A stretch of 39,847 bases of DNA, taken from positions 1-39,847 of the IMG/VR virus record IMGVR_UViG_3300006990_000068, one strand, 5' to 3'. How positions within the stretch are numbered: position 1 is the stretch's first letter; each line of letters begins with the position of its first letter. Below are positions 7,580 to 15,428 of the stretch, one piece after another. The stretch is from a virus. A model generated the notes under the pieces. The model made no database searches, was not told where the DNA came from, and worked only from the letters and a program-made list of their open reading frames with translations. Made by a program: the position numbers and the translations under genes.

Positions 7580-9121
7580 ATGTCTGTAGATAAATTCTCT
7601 GCCATATTTGATGGGCTACAACTAGCCTATGGCACATATAAAATTGAAAAGACTCAGGCTAACGGTAAGAATACTGGCCGCGCCGCCATTGTGCGCGAGA
7701 CACGGACCACGGCGCTTTGGGAAGGGCACCTGTCTGGTAAAGGCCGTTCAGTCGGAATTATCCCGATTAACGAAGAAAACAAATGCGTCTGGGGCTGTAT
7801 CGACGTAGACCAGTACCCGCTCGACCATAAGTTACTTGTTGAAAAAATTAGGAAGCTCAAGCTTCCCCTTGTTGTCTGCCGGTCAAAGTCCGGCGGCGCA
7901 CACTGTTTTCTGTTCACCACAGAGTGGATAGATGCCAAAGATATGCAGGCCACCCTGCAACAGATATCTGCCGCGCTGGGTTACGGTGGGAGCGAAGTGT
8001 TTCCAAAGCAGGTTAAACTGCACCTAGACCGCGACGATGTAGGTAACTTTCTTAACCTGCCGTATTACGACGCAGAGGACGGCTTACGCTACGCTATCAA
8101 AGATGATGGCACCTCCGGCACCCTAGACGAGTTCATCGACCTGTACGAAGCTCACAAGCAGACTCCAGAGCAGGTGACCAAGCTACAGATAGGCGATGAG
8201 GCAGAAACCTCGCCGATGCGTGACGGGCCGCCGTGCTTGCAGTTCCTGATGAAGGAGAAGATCAGCGAGGGCGGGCGCAATAACGGCCTGTTCAACATAG
8301 GCGTTTACCTGCGTAAGGCGTATCCAGATAGCTGGGAAAACGAAATCCTGAAGTACAATATGGAGTATCTTGTTCCGCCCCTGCCGCTGAACGAACTTAA
8401 CATTGTTGCCAAGCAGTTAGAAAAGAAGGAGTACGCCTATAAATGCGGCGATGCTCCAATCAACGCGCATTGTAACAAAGAGCTCTGCCAAACCCGTAAG
8501 TTCGGCATCGGTGCGGCTATACAGGGGGCCAGCATAGCTAACCTGCGTAAGTACGATTCTGTGCCGCCCGTCTGGTTCCTAGACGTAAACGGTGAGCCGT
8601 TGGAGCTAGACACCGAAGCTTTGCAGTCTCAGCCCACGTTTCAGAAGGCGTGTATGGAGCAGCTTAACTTTATGCCTCGTACTGTCAGCAAGATCGTGTG
8701 GGAAAACCGCATCAGCGGCCTGATGAACGAGATGAAAGACAATGAGAGCGCGATAATGGAAGTGGCAGAAGATGCCAGCATTAGCGGTCAGTTCTACGAC
8801 TATCTGGAAGAGTTCTGCGCTCATATGCAGAAAGCGGCGGACAAGGAAGAAATTCTGTTGAAGCGCCCGTGGACTGACGAAGAAGAGGGTCTGACCTATT
8901 TCCGGCTCAAAGACTTTGAGTCTTACCTAAAGCGTAACAAGTTCTTTGAGTACAAGACGCACAAGATGGCTCAACGCCTACGCGACAGGGGCGGGGAAAG
9001 CAAGCTGTTAAAGATAAAAGGACGACCTGTTCGGGTGTGGACAATCCCATCTTTTGAGTCCGGCGATATAGACTTTAACAAACCTAATTTTGGAACCAAG
9101 CAAACGGAGGCACCTTTTTAA
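7580..9121 (+). CDS. Archaeo-eukaryotic-type primase (TOTE-like AEP) with C-terminal Cys motif
   Basis: 513 residues from ATG 7580; an upstream GTG at 7532 would lie within the terminator hairpin. The AEP core is clear: GIIPINEENKCVWGCIDVD with metal ligands Asp75 and Asp77, RSKSGGAH (101-108), FPKQ (141-144) and GNFLNLPYYD (155-164). This matches the primase domain of TOTE conflict elements and phage prim-pols. The C-terminal region has a PriCT-like helical part (about 215-290) and a Cys cluster (YKCGDAPINAHC...C followed by RKFGIG) that probably binds Zn. It should synthesise primers for PolA. No helicase motif is fused, so unwinding would come from the separate UvrD-like or SNF2 proteins. 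Confidence 0.85.
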   Translation: MSVDKFSAIFDGLQLAYGTYKIEKTQANGKNTGRAAIVRETRTTALWEGHLSGKGRSVGIIPINEENKCVWGCIDVDQYPLDHKLLVEKIRKLKLPLVVCRSKSGGAHCFLFTTEWIDAKDMQATLQQISAALGYGGSEVFPKQVKLHLDRDDVGNFLNLPYYDAEDGLRYAIKDDGTSGTLDEFIDLYEAHKQTPEQVTKLQIGDEAETSPMRDGPPCLQFLMKEKISEGGRNNGLFNIGVYLRKAYPDSWENEILKYNMEYLVPPLPLNELNIVAKQLEKKEYAYKCGDAPINAHCNKELCQTRKFGIGAAIQGASIANLRKYDSVPPVWFLDVNGEPLELDTEALQSQPTFQKACMEQLNFMPRTVSKIVWENRISGLMNEMKDNESAIMEVAEDASISGQFYDYLEEFCAHMQKAADKEEILLKRPWTDEEEGLTYFRLKDFESYLKRNKFFEYKTHKMAQRLRDRGGESKLLKIKGRPVRVWTIPSFESGDIDFNKPNFGTKQTEAPF

Positions 9122-9363
9122 TGTTATTAGCAGATGGATTTGAAAAAGCTTTTGTTGGCGTTGGGAGCAGAGCATCTCAGCCGGACATAGCTGTCTACGA
9201 CTTCGACAAGTGCGTTGCAGTTCTATGTGAGCGGGATGGGATGGATTTAGACGATGCCGTGGAGTTTATGCACTACAACGTCGTCGGGGCTTGGATGGGG
9301 GACAACACCCCGCTCTTTATCCGGCTAATGAATAGCATAGAGGAGCTATATAACGATGACTAA
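9121..9363 (+). CDS. Small conserved-looking replication-operon protein
   Basis: 80 residues, ATG overlapping the primase stop by 1 nt (TAATG), acidic. Contains YDFDKCVAVLCERDG and AVEFMHYNVVGAWMG, a pattern I associate with small uncharacterised proteins in replication modules of diverse phages. No enzymatic motif. Overlaps the HTH gene by 8 nt, so it is translationally coupled on both sides. Confidence 0.75.
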   Translation: MLLADGFEKAFVGVGSRASQPDIAVYDFDKCVAVLCERDGMDLDDAVEFMHYNVVGAWMGDNTPLFIRLMNSIEELYNDD

Positions 9364-9544
9364 TCACGAGCGAAATAAAGCTATCTATGTGGATCGCGTC
9401 ATTGAAAAGCGCACCCTCAAAGCAATAGCCGACAAATACAACCTCTCCCGCCAACGCATTTATCAGATAGTTTCCGAACAACAGGCTATCGTAGACCACA
9501 CCAAGGATTGGGAAAAACCCTATAGGCCAGAAGATGGAAACTAA
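9356..9544 (+). CDS. Small helix-turn-helix protein (sigma region 4-like)
   Basis: 62 residues. The segment RTLKAIADKYNLSRQRIYQI (about 19-38) is a good helix-turn-helix of the sigma-70 region 4/Trp repressor type: a helix, the turn after KYN, and a recognition helix starting SRQR. A short basic/acidic tail follows. It is probably a DNA-binding regulator of the phage or host. It overlaps both neighbours by about 8-11 nt in the replication operon. Confidence 0.75.
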   Translation: MTNHERNKAIYVDRVIEKRTLKAIADKYNLSRQRIYQIVSEQQAIVDHTKDWEKPYRPEDGN

Positions 9545-11063
9545 GATATTCCGCATATACGGCCCGCCCGGAACGGGGAAGACTACCGCGCTGCTTAACA
9601 AAGTAGATGAGGCCCTTGCCGCCGGAGTTGACCCCGCGCATATCGGTTACTTCGCCTTTACCCGTCAAGCGGCTAACGAAGCTGTCGAACGCGCCTGCAC
9701 ACGGTTCAAGCTAGATAAATCACAACTGCCTTGGTTTCGTACCTTGCACAGTTTTGCTTTGAAGCTGTCCGGCATCCGTCAAGAGCAGGTAATGCAACCA
9801 GAGCATTACAAAGAGCTAGGCCACGCCTTGGGCGGTATCGACCTGCGGGTAGACGCATCCCAAGTTAGCGGCGAGGAACTGTTCGACCTGAACAAAAACA
9901 GTAACCCGCTAATCAGCCTGATAAACCTAGCCCGCCTGCGTAAAGTAGACTTGCGCGAACAGTACGATGAAAGCCACATGGATATGCCGTGGAGCAACGT
10001 GAAGTATGTGGCAGATAGCCTGATAGAATATAAGAACCGATTTAGCCTGTATGACTTTACAGATATGCTGGATGTCTTTGTGCGAGAGGGCGCGGCCTTC
10101 TGCCCACGGCTGGCACTAACCTTCATTGACGAAGCACAGGACCTGTCACCCCTGCAATGGGACGTAGCTCACGTTCTGGAGCAACACTCAGAGCGCATAT
10201 ACTGCGCCGGAGATGACGACCAAGCCATCTACCGCTGGGCGGGTGCCGATGTTGAACACTTTATTAGCCTCAACGGTGGCTACGAAGTGCTGGAGCAATC
10301 CTACCGCGTACCAGCTTCCGTACACCCGTTGGCCGAACGCATAGTCAAACGCATCAATCGCCGCGTACCAAAGACCTATTTACCACGCCAAGATGCAGGT
10401 AACGTCCAGCGCATCATTGATACGGGGCAGATAGATTTTTCTGAGGGATCGTGGCTCGTGCTGGCTCAAGCCGGATACTTTCTCGACGCTACCGCAAGTG
10501 ATCTAAAAAGCAGGGGCTTCTTGTTTAGCCGTCGCGGGTATCGGTCAATCTCAGAAAGTTTGAGCGAGGCCGTCAATGGCTGGGAACAAATGAGGAAGGG
10601 CAAGCGTATTACCGGCAAGGCCGCACGAACCGTGTACAGTTATATGTCTGTCGGAGATAGAGTCAAGCGCGGATTTAAAAAATTACCTGCCTTAGATGAC
10701 GACGAGACAGTCTCACTGGAAGAGTTGCAACGCGACCACGGCCTTGTCGCCACCGTTGATATGATATGGCACGAGGCTATGGATAAGATGCCCAGTGGCG
10801 AACGTGCGTACATCACGGCTCTGCTACGACGCGGCGAAAAGTTTAACGCCATACCCCGCATAGAACTGTCCACGATCCACGGCTCTAAAGGCGGTGAGGC
10901 AGAAAACGTCGTGCTCTACACCGATTTGTCCCCTGCGGCGGCCAAAGCGGCTGAATCCGCGCCGGATGATTTGCACCGCGTATTCTACGTCGGTGTCACC
11001 AGAACCAAGCAAAACCTCTACTTGGTTGAGCCCGAAGATGCAAATAGGAGCTACTGGATATGA
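9534..11063 (+). CDS. UvrD/PcrA-like superfamily 1 DNA helicase
   Basis: 509 residues. SF1A motifs in order: Walker A GPPGTGKTT (10-18, Lys16), motif Ia region TRQAANEA, motif II IDEAQD (about 198-203), motif III GDDDQAIYRWAGAD, motif IV QSYRVP, motif V STIHGSKGGEAENVV and motif VI YVGVTRTKQNLYLV. It is shorter than bacterial UvrD (about 720 residues), with reduced 1B/2B subdomains as in other phage versions. It is a 3'-5' translocase by family knowledge and the likely replicative or recombination helicase here. The start overlaps the HTH gene by 11 nt. Confidence 0.93.
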   Translation: METKIFRIYGPPGTGKTTALLNKVDEALAAGVDPAHIGYFAFTRQAANEAVERACTRFKLDKSQLPWFRTLHSFALKLSGIRQEQVMQPEHYKELGHALGGIDLRVDASQVSGEELFDLNKNSNPLISLINLARLRKVDLREQYDESHMDMPWSNVKYVADSLIEYKNRFSLYDFTDMLDVFVREGAAFCPRLALTFIDEAQDLSPLQWDVAHVLEQHSERIYCAGDDDQAIYRWAGADVEHFISLNGGYEVLEQSYRVPASVHPLAERIVKRINRRVPKTYLPRQDAGNVQRIIDTGQIDFSEGSWLVLAQAGYFLDATASDLKSRGFLFSRRGYRSISESLSEAVNGWEQMRKGKRITGKAARTVYSYMSVGDRVKRGFKKLPALDDDETVSLEELQRDHGLVATVDMIWHEAMDKMPSGERAYITALLRRGEKFNAIPRIELSTIHGSKGGEAENVVLYTDLSPAAAKAAESAPDDLHRVFYVGVTRTKQNLYLVEPEDANRSYWI

Positions 11064-11236
11064 AACATAAACCAACATACGTAATCCTTGATGACGTAAT
11101 AGAAGGTTTCTGTGGGAAAGTTGAAACCAGTTTTAATCTTTCAATCGGTCCGGAGATGAAGTCTGCGGTAAGGCAGGCATACCAAAAAGGCTTTGACAAC
11201 GGCATCCGCCATGAAAAAGAAAGACAGAAAAAATGA
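11060..11236 (+). CDS. Small unknown protein
   Basis: 58 residues, read directly from the sequence; too short to be obvious. ATGA overlaps join it to the helicase upstream and the next gene downstream, which supports translation. Hydrophilic, Lys-rich C-terminus (HEKERQKK), one short hydrophobic segment (YVILDDVIEGF). No function recognised. Confidence 0.65.
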   Translation: MKHKPTYVILDDVIEGFCGKVETSFNLSIGPEMKSAVRQAYQKGFDNGIRHEKERQKK

Positions 11237-11487
11237 AGCGTGAAGAAATCCTGTCTAAGGCAGAGTCCTTAGTCAACGGCCCACGGGCCAAAGCTTATGG
11301 CGATGCCCATGACAACCATGAGCGCATTGCTAAAATGTGGTCAGTGCTTCTGGGTAAGGAAGTATCTGTGTCACAAGTCTACCAGTGCATGGTTGCCGTT
11401 AAACTGGCGAGGCTTACTGTAACACCGGAGCATGAAGATAGCTGGGTAGATATCTGCGGATATGGCGCATTAGGAGGAGAAGACTAA
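11233..11487 (+). CDS. DUF6378-like small phage protein
   Basis: 84 residues. The pattern EEILSKAESLVNGPRAKAYGD, HNHERIAKMWSVLLG, QVYQCMVAVKLARL and DSWVDICGYGAL closely matches a small all-helical phage family I know as DUF6378, which often sits near replication genes. Molecular role unknown; the fold recalls nucleotide pyrophosphohydrolases of the MazG/all-alpha type, but the metal-binding EExxE pattern is not evident. Coupled (ATGA) to the preceding gene, with 1 nt overlap to the next. Confidence 0.7.
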   Translation: MKREEILSKAESLVNGPRAKAYGDAHDNHERIAKMWSVLLGKEVSVSQVYQCMVAVKLARLTVTPEHEDSWVDICGYGALGGED

Positions 11488-11618
11488 TGGTTAAATTCAT
11501 TCGCATCGAAATGCTCGACCACTATATAAAAACGGGCTGGACGGTTATACTCCAAGGCACAGAAATGGCCGCAGTTAGGAAAAACGATGGCACTACAAAT
11601 GACAATGTTCGGGCCTAA
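11487..11618 (+). CDS. Microprotein overlapping the polymerase start
   Basis: 43 residues: VKFIRIEMLDHYIKTGWTV is followed by a hydrophilic tail. Start is ATG 11487 within TAATG after the previous gene, with AGGAGG upstream; the stop lies 32 nt inside the DNA polymerase gene in another frame. Translational coupling and the good ribosome site support it. Function unknown. Confidence 0.5.
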   Translation: MVKFIRIEMLDHYIKTGWTVILQGTEMAAVRKNDGTTNDNVRA

Positions 11619-13479
11619 AAGCGAGTGGGTGCCACCCGCTGAGCTACCCAACATCTTCGATGCGAAGCAAATAGCCATCGACGTAGAAACCCGCGACCCC
11701 AACATTAAGACCAACGGGCCCGGATGGCCTACCGGTGATGGCGAAGTCGTAGGCTACGCAGTAGCTGTTGCAGACTGGGCAGGATACATCCCCATCCGCC
11801 ACCTTGGCGGGGGCAATCTTGACGAGCGCATAGTTAACAAGTGGCTCAAGAAAGTGTTTGAGTGTCCGGCGGACAAGATCATGCACAACGCACAATATGA
11901 TGCAGGGTGGATACGCCGGATGGGGTTCAAACTAAACGGGCGCATTATCGACACCATGCTGGTAGCCGCTCTGCTAGATGAGAACCGCTTCAGCTACAGC
12001 CTGAACGCGCTTTGCTATGACCTGCTGGGCAAGATCAAGACAGAGAAAACTTTGCAAGAAGCTGCCCGTGAGTTCGGACTCGACCCCAAGGCAGAGATGT
12101 GGAAGATGCCTGCCATGTATGTCGGGCCCTACGCACAGAATGATGCAGAGATCACGCTCGATTTGTGGAACTACCTGTCCACACAACTAACTAAAGAAGA
12201 GCTCTGGCCCATAGCAAATCTTGAACTACAGCTTCTACCGTGCCTGATTGACATGACTTGGCGCGGTGTCCGTGTTGACCAAGACCGTGTCGAGCGCACC
12301 AGAAACCATCTAATTAAACAAGAAAAAGAAATTATTAAACGCATCAAAGATGTGGCAGGCACCGAAGTAGAGCTCTGGGCCGCCGCGTCTATATCTAAAG
12401 CTTTTGATAAATTAAGCATACCGTATCCAAAAACAGAAAAGGGCGCACCGTCATTTACAAAGGCGTTCCTATCCGACCACCCGCATGAGCTAGCTCAGCT
12501 AATCGTCAAAGCCCGCAACCTGAACAAGACCAGCGGCACGTTTATCAACACGATTATGAAGCATTGTCGCTCAGATGGGCGTATCCACGGCCATATTAAC
12601 CAAATCCGGTCAGACGATGGCGGTACGGTTTCGGGGCGCATATCAATGTCAAACCCCAACCTACAGCAAATCCCTGCCCGCGACCCAGAGTTGGGGCCGA
12701 TGATACGCAGTCTGTTCCTGCCGGAAGAAGGTGAGCAGTGGGCGGCGATTGATTTCTCGCAACAGGAACCGCGCATCTTGGTGCACTACTCCTATGTCTA
12801 CGGCAAATCCCGCGGCAAGCAGATGGCTGGCGTGGAAGAATTTGTCGAGGGATACCGCAACGACCCAGATATGGACTTCCATACAATGGTGGCAGAGATG
12901 GCTAGCATCCCGCGAAAGCAGGCCAAGACAATCAATCTGGGCATGATGTACGGGATGGGCGTTAATAAACTGTCCGACCAGCTAGATATTGATGTAGATG
13001 AGGCCAAAGGACTGGTTAAGCAGTACCACGACCGCGTCCCGTTCGTTAAAGGACTGATGAATGGCGTCCAATCACGGCTCAATGACCGCGGCTCAAGCGG
13101 CTCTATCCGGTCAATACTAGGCCGCAAATGCCGCTTCGATCTGTGGGAACCCGACACGTTCGCCATGAACAAGGCTATGCCGTATCAAGATGCTGTCAAA
13201 GAGTACGGCGAGACCACCAGACTGAAGCGGGCATACACATATAAAGCCCTGAACAGGCTTATCCAAGCGTCCGCCGCGGACATGACCAAGCAGGCAATGG
13301 TGAATATTTATGAACAAGGGCGCATCCCCCTCATTCAAATTCACGACGAAATAGCCATTTCTGTGAAAAATCGTGAAGATGCAGAAGGAATTGCCAACAT
13401 AATGGAAAATGCTATACCCTTGGAGATACCAAGCAAATGCGATGTTGAGATCGGCCCAAGCTGGGGCGAGGCTGAATAA
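11587..13479 (+). CDS. polA: Family A DNA polymerase with 3'-5' exonuclease domain
   Basis: 630 residues. N-terminal DEDD exonuclease: DVET (Asp32, Glu34), HNAQYD, and YAQNDAEITLDLW. Polymerase domain: RISMSNPNLQQIPARDP, motif A DFSQQEPR (Asp389; bacterial PolA has DYSQIELR), O-helix RKQAKTINLGMMYG with Leu451 at the place of E. coli Phe762, and motif C IHDE (Asp587). There is no 5'-3' exonuclease domain, and no DnaJ-like central insert of the kind reported for HMO-2011 phage PolA. It is the last gene of the replication operon and is followed by a strong terminator. Leu at this position has been linked in viral ecology studies to slower or temperate replication. Confidence 0.96.
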   Translation: MALQMTMFGPKSEWVPPAELPNIFDAKQIAIDVETRDPNIKTNGPGWPTGDGEVVGYAVAVADWAGYIPIRHLGGGNLDERIVNKWLKKVFECPADKIMHNAQYDAGWIRRMGFKLNGRIIDTMLVAALLDENRFSYSLNALCYDLLGKIKTEKTLQEAAREFGLDPKAEMWKMPAMYVGPYAQNDAEITLDLWNYLSTQLTKEELWPIANLELQLLPCLIDMTWRGVRVDQDRVERTRNHLIKQEKEIIKRIKDVAGTEVELWAAASISKAFDKLSIPYPKTEKGAPSFTKAFLSDHPHELAQLIVKARNLNKTSGTFINTIMKHCRSDGRIHGHINQIRSDDGGTVSGRISMSNPNLQQIPARDPELGPMIRSLFLPEEGEQWAAIDFSQQEPRILVHYSYVYGKSRGKQMAGVEEFVEGYRNDPDMDFHTMVAEMASIPRKQAKTINLGMMYGMGVNKLSDQLDIDVDEAKGLVKQYHDRVPFVKGLMNGVQSRLNDRGSSGSIRSILGRKCRFDLWEPDTFAMNKAMPYQDAVKEYGETTRLKRAYTYKALNRLIQASAADMTKQAMVNIYEQGRIPLIQIHDEIAISVKNREDAEGIANIMENAIPLEIPSKCDVEIGPSWGEAE

Positions 13480-13508
13480 GCTTTTTCATGGTATTCCTCC
13501 CTTGAACT

Positions 13509-13534
13509 GGTTCCGCTTCGGCGGGGCCTTTTTT
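13509..13534 (+). terminator. Intrinsic terminator of the replication operon
   Basis: 8-bp stem GGTTCCGC/GCGGGGCC closed by a UUCG tetraloop and followed by six T. It lies 30 nt after the polymerase stop. Confidence 0.9.
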
Positions 13535-13535
13535 C

Positions 13536-13564
13536 TTGTGCAAATACAATATCTCTTATATAGT
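13536..13564 (+). promoter_or_regulatory. Putative promoter for the RHH gene
   Basis: TTGTGC (13536-13541), 17 nt, TATAGT (13559-13564), directly after the terminator. The following AT-rich stretch repeats CTTATATA twice (13555 and 13567), a possible operator. Confidence 0.45.
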
Positions 13565-13597
13565 CGCTTATATAAATACCATATCTAGGAGTTTTTT

Positions 13598-13747
13598 ATG
13601 GATGTAACGCGATGGAAGTCTGTTTTGGTGCCGATTGAGGTGTACGAACAGATAAAAACAATGGCAAAAGCAGAGGGACGAACAATTTCGGGCCAGCTTC
13701 GTATTATGTGGGAAGTTTACCGCGTAAAACAGCTTCAAGACAAATAG
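13598..13747 (+). CDS. Ribbon-helix-helix (CopG/Arc-like) DNA-binding microprotein
   Basis: 49 residues. WKSVLVPIEVYEQIKTMAKAE and GRTISGQLRIMWEVYR give the RHH layout: a beta strand (about 6-12), helix A (13-26), a GRTIS turn and helix B (31-45). AGGAG sits at 13587-13591. RHH proteins dimerise and bind operators; this one could autoregulate its own promoter or act on the other accessory promoters. It forms a separate short transcription unit after the replication operon. Confidence 0.75.
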   Translation: MDVTRWKSVLVPIEVYEQIKTMAKAEGRTISGQLRIMWEVYRVKQLQDK

Positions 13748-13764
13748 GCAACTACTATATGTGG

Positions 13765-13798
13765 TTGACCTATTTTTTTAGCTATGGTATGGGATAAT
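13765..13798 (+). promoter_or_regulatory. Putative promoter for the AT-hook gene
   Basis: TTGACC (13765-13770), 17 nt, TATGGG (13788-13793), overlapping GATAAT (13793-13798). TATGGGAT also occurs in other accessory-gene promoters (16945, 18482, 22228). Confidence 0.4.
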
Positions 13799-13828
13799 TA
13801 ACATTAAGTCTTATAGGAAGGATTACCA

Positions 13829-13978
13829 ATGTTGAAATCACTGTTGAAGATGTTCTTTCCGATGTTCTTTGTTGAGCCGGAAAAGCCCAAAGTTGCTCCG
13901 ACTCTAGTCAAGAAGTCGGATGCCCCAAAGAAGCGGGGCAGGCCAAAAGGCAGTAAGAATAAAAAGAAAGCGTCTTAG
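13829..13978 (+). CDS. AT-hook-like basic microprotein
   Basis: 49 residues with a hydrophobic start (MLKSLLKMFFPMFFVEP) and a strongly basic tail, KKRGRPKGSKNKKK (35-48). RGRP followed by basic residues is the AT-hook minor-groove binding core. AGGAAGG lies at 13815-13821. The hydrophobic N-terminus could associate with membrane or partner proteins. A nucleoid or promoter-binding role is inferred from the motif only. Confidence 0.7.
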   Translation: MLKSLLKMFFPMFFVEPEKPKVAPTLVKKSDAPKKRGRPKGSKNKKKAS

Positions 13979-14001
13979 TCGATCAAATACGGGAGAACCA
14001 A

Positions 14002-14394
14002 ATGAGTATCGAAAAGCATAGTATTCTGTACGCAGTACAGTTCGCTCTTCACGAGTATGACGAAACAGGGGCCGTGTCCCGCCGCACAATGGAAATGCTG
14101 GGCGCACGAGCCATCCTGCTCCGCTACGAAATAGAGGGTGAAATCGCCGCCACAATGGCGGAAAATAAAACCCCGCCTAAAAAGGTGGAAAGAGCCCCTG
14201 TAGTCAGCCGCGAAGTAAAGCGCAAGAACGGCAGGAAAAACTGCGCCCAATGCGGCACACGGCTCACGGGTCAACAGCGCAAGTTCTGCTCTAAAAAGTG
14301 TTCCAGAAAGCATTGGAACAAAAATAATAAAGAACTGGTGCGGAAGCATAACCTAGACTACTACGACCGGCAAAAGGCTCTAGGCCGTGCTTGA
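14002..14394 (+). CDS. Zn-ribbon protein with helical N-terminus
   Basis: 130 residues. Residues about 1-55 are helical; a basic C-terminal domain holds CAQC (81-84) and CSKKC (96-100) with His104, a four-Cys or Cys3-His zinc finger like the short treble-clef fingers next to HNH-type proteins. The tail is Lys/Asn/Arg-rich. No HNH catalytic triad is evident. Preceded by ACGGGAG (13989-13995), the non-standard leader shared by accessory genes. Overlaps the SleB-like gene by 8 nt. Confidence 0.75.
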   Translation: MSIEKHSILYAVQFALHEYDETGAVSRRTMEMLGARAILLRYEIEGEIAATMAENKTPPKKVERAPVVSREVKRKNGRKNCAQCGTRLTGQQRKFCSKKCSRKHWNKNNKELVRKHNLDYYDRQKALGRA

Positions 14395-14815
14395 TGCCGC
14401 TCTAGTGTGCCTCGCTACGGCAGTCTACTTTGAAGCAAGGGGCGAACCCTTTGTCGGGCAGTCTGCCGTAGCCCACGTTGTGTTAAACCGTGTAGAAGAT
14501 GCACGGTTCCCCAACACAATCTGTGATGTAGTTAAGCAGGGGCCAACTTATGCTTGGAAGGCAGATTTCCCCGTCCGGCATAAGTGTCAGTTCAGCTATT
14601 ATTGTGATGGCAAGTCAGACAAACCTCGTGATGACCGCGCATGGCAAGTGGCCGTGATGGCATCCTTCGGGGCAATGTCTAACCGAACATACGATCCAAC
14701 TGACGGCGCAACACATTATCACGCCAATTACGTCAACCCAGCTTGGGCAGATGTCAAATACCAAACCGTCCGGATAAATGACCACATCTTCTACAGATGG
14801 GAAGGTAACCGATGA
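14387..14815 (+). CDS. SleB-like cell-wall hydrolase (Hydrolase_2)
   Basis: 142 residues starting at GTG 14387, since no in-frame ATG fits. The domain spans the whole protein: LATAVYFEARGEP (Glu16 the likely catalytic acid), GQSAVAHVVLNRV, RFPNTICDVV, CQFSYYCDG, THYHANYVNPAW and HIFYRW. SleB-type enzymes are lytic transglycosylases cutting peptidoglycan glycan strands. There is no clear signal peptide. It lies in the early/accessory region, far from the holin and GH108 endolysin at 30.7-31.7 kb, so the phage has two muralytic enzymes. Confidence 0.9.
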   Translation: MLDAALVCLATAVYFEARGEPFVGQSAVAHVVLNRVEDARFPNTICDVVKQGPTYAWKADFPVRHKCQFSYYCDGKSDKPRDDRAWQVAVMASFGAMSNRTYDPTDGATHYHANYVNPAWADVKYQTVRINDHIFYRWEGNR

Positions 14816-14982
14816 CATATAAAACTTGTCCAGAATGTGGCGGTGAGGGAGAGTGTGAATATGAAGTAGCTGTCCCCGCACCAATGGCATGGCGCGGCGG
14901 AGAGTTAGAAGGCCGCATCATGGAGTGTGAGCTATGTCACGGATCAGGAGAAATCGAAGATGATGAAGAGACCGAAGAATAG
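14812..14982 (+). CDS. DnaJ-type CxxCxGxG zinc-binding microprotein
   Basis: 56 residues. Two motifs, CPECGGEG (6-13) and CELCHGSG (39-46), reproduce the CxxCxGxG pairs of the DnaJ zinc centre; there is no J-domain. The C-terminus is acidic. ATGA-coupled to the hydrolase gene. HMO-2011-type phages are known for a DnaJ-like zinc module inside DNA polymerase; here the module is a separate protein. Role unknown, possibly protein binding or disulfide chemistry. Confidence 0.8.
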   Translation: MTYKTCPECGGEGECEYEVAVPAPMAWRGGELEGRIMECELCHGSGEIEDDEETEE

Positions 14983-15175
14983 GGAACTGCAATACCCAAG
15001 TTTTGGCGATGCCGGACGTATCCAAAAAGCACTGGACTCCGGTAGATGCCCAAAATGCTTAGTTACTATGCCGCCCGCCGCGGATGACGGCTCTTTAAAA
15101 TGTTATGTATGTAAATTAAGTATTGGAGGCCAAAGTGATATGCCCGAAGTGTCAATCAAAAAGCAAAGTTTATAA
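14960..15175 (+). CDS. Small protein with a CxxC zinc ribbon
   Basis: 71 residues from ATG 14960, chosen because AGGAG ends 9 nt upstream (14946-14950); an upstream in-frame ATG at 14927 lies deep inside the previous gene. CPKC (about 30-33) and CYVC (about 48-51) make a rubredoxin-like four-Cys ribbon. Overlaps the previous gene by 23 nt and the next by 41 nt. Function unknown. Confidence 0.65.
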   Translation: MMKRPKNRELQYPSFGDAGRIQKALDSGRCPKCLVTMPPAADDGSLKCYVCKLSIGGQSDMPEVSIKKQSL

Positions 15176-15419
15176 CTCACGGCCTACGGATGACGGCACA
15201 ATACGCCGGAACAGAGAATGCCTGAAGTGTAAACACCGGTATGCCACCATCGAAGTGTCTGCCGATATTAAAAAAGTTGTTGAATTTCCAAAAGTTGTTA
15301 CCAAAAAGAAGAAGGCACCTAAACGCAAGTTCGCCGCCCGTGAGATAGACCGCCTGTCAGATGATGAACTGCTGGATGCGTTAGAGAAAGGACTTATAAA
15401 TCCTGACGAGTTAGACTAA
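15135..15419 (+). CDS. NrdR-like zinc-ribbon protein without ATP-cone
   Basis: 94 residues from GTG 15135, preferred over TTG 15123 because GGAGG (15125-15129) ends 5 nt upstream. ICPKCQSKSKVYNSR, DDGTIRRNRECLKCKHRYATIE matches the N-terminal zinc ribbon of NrdR (two CxxC pairs and the DSR...RRRREC layout). NrdR represses ribonucleotide reductase genes through an ATP-cone, which is missing here; a Lys-rich linker and an acidic helix (DRLSDDELLDALEKGL) replace it. It could bind NrdR boxes without nucleotide control, or it may be a general DNA-binding protein. Confidence 0.75.
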   Translation: MICPKCQSKSKVYNSRPTDDGTIRRNRECLKCKHRYATIEVSADIKKVVEFPKVVTKKKKAPKRKFAAREIDRLSDDELLDALEKGLINPDELD

Positions 15420-15428
15420 AAATATATG

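Noticed and set aside
14812-14982. Full DnaJ co-chaperone
   Set aside because: Only the zinc motifs are present; there is no HPD-containing J-domain.
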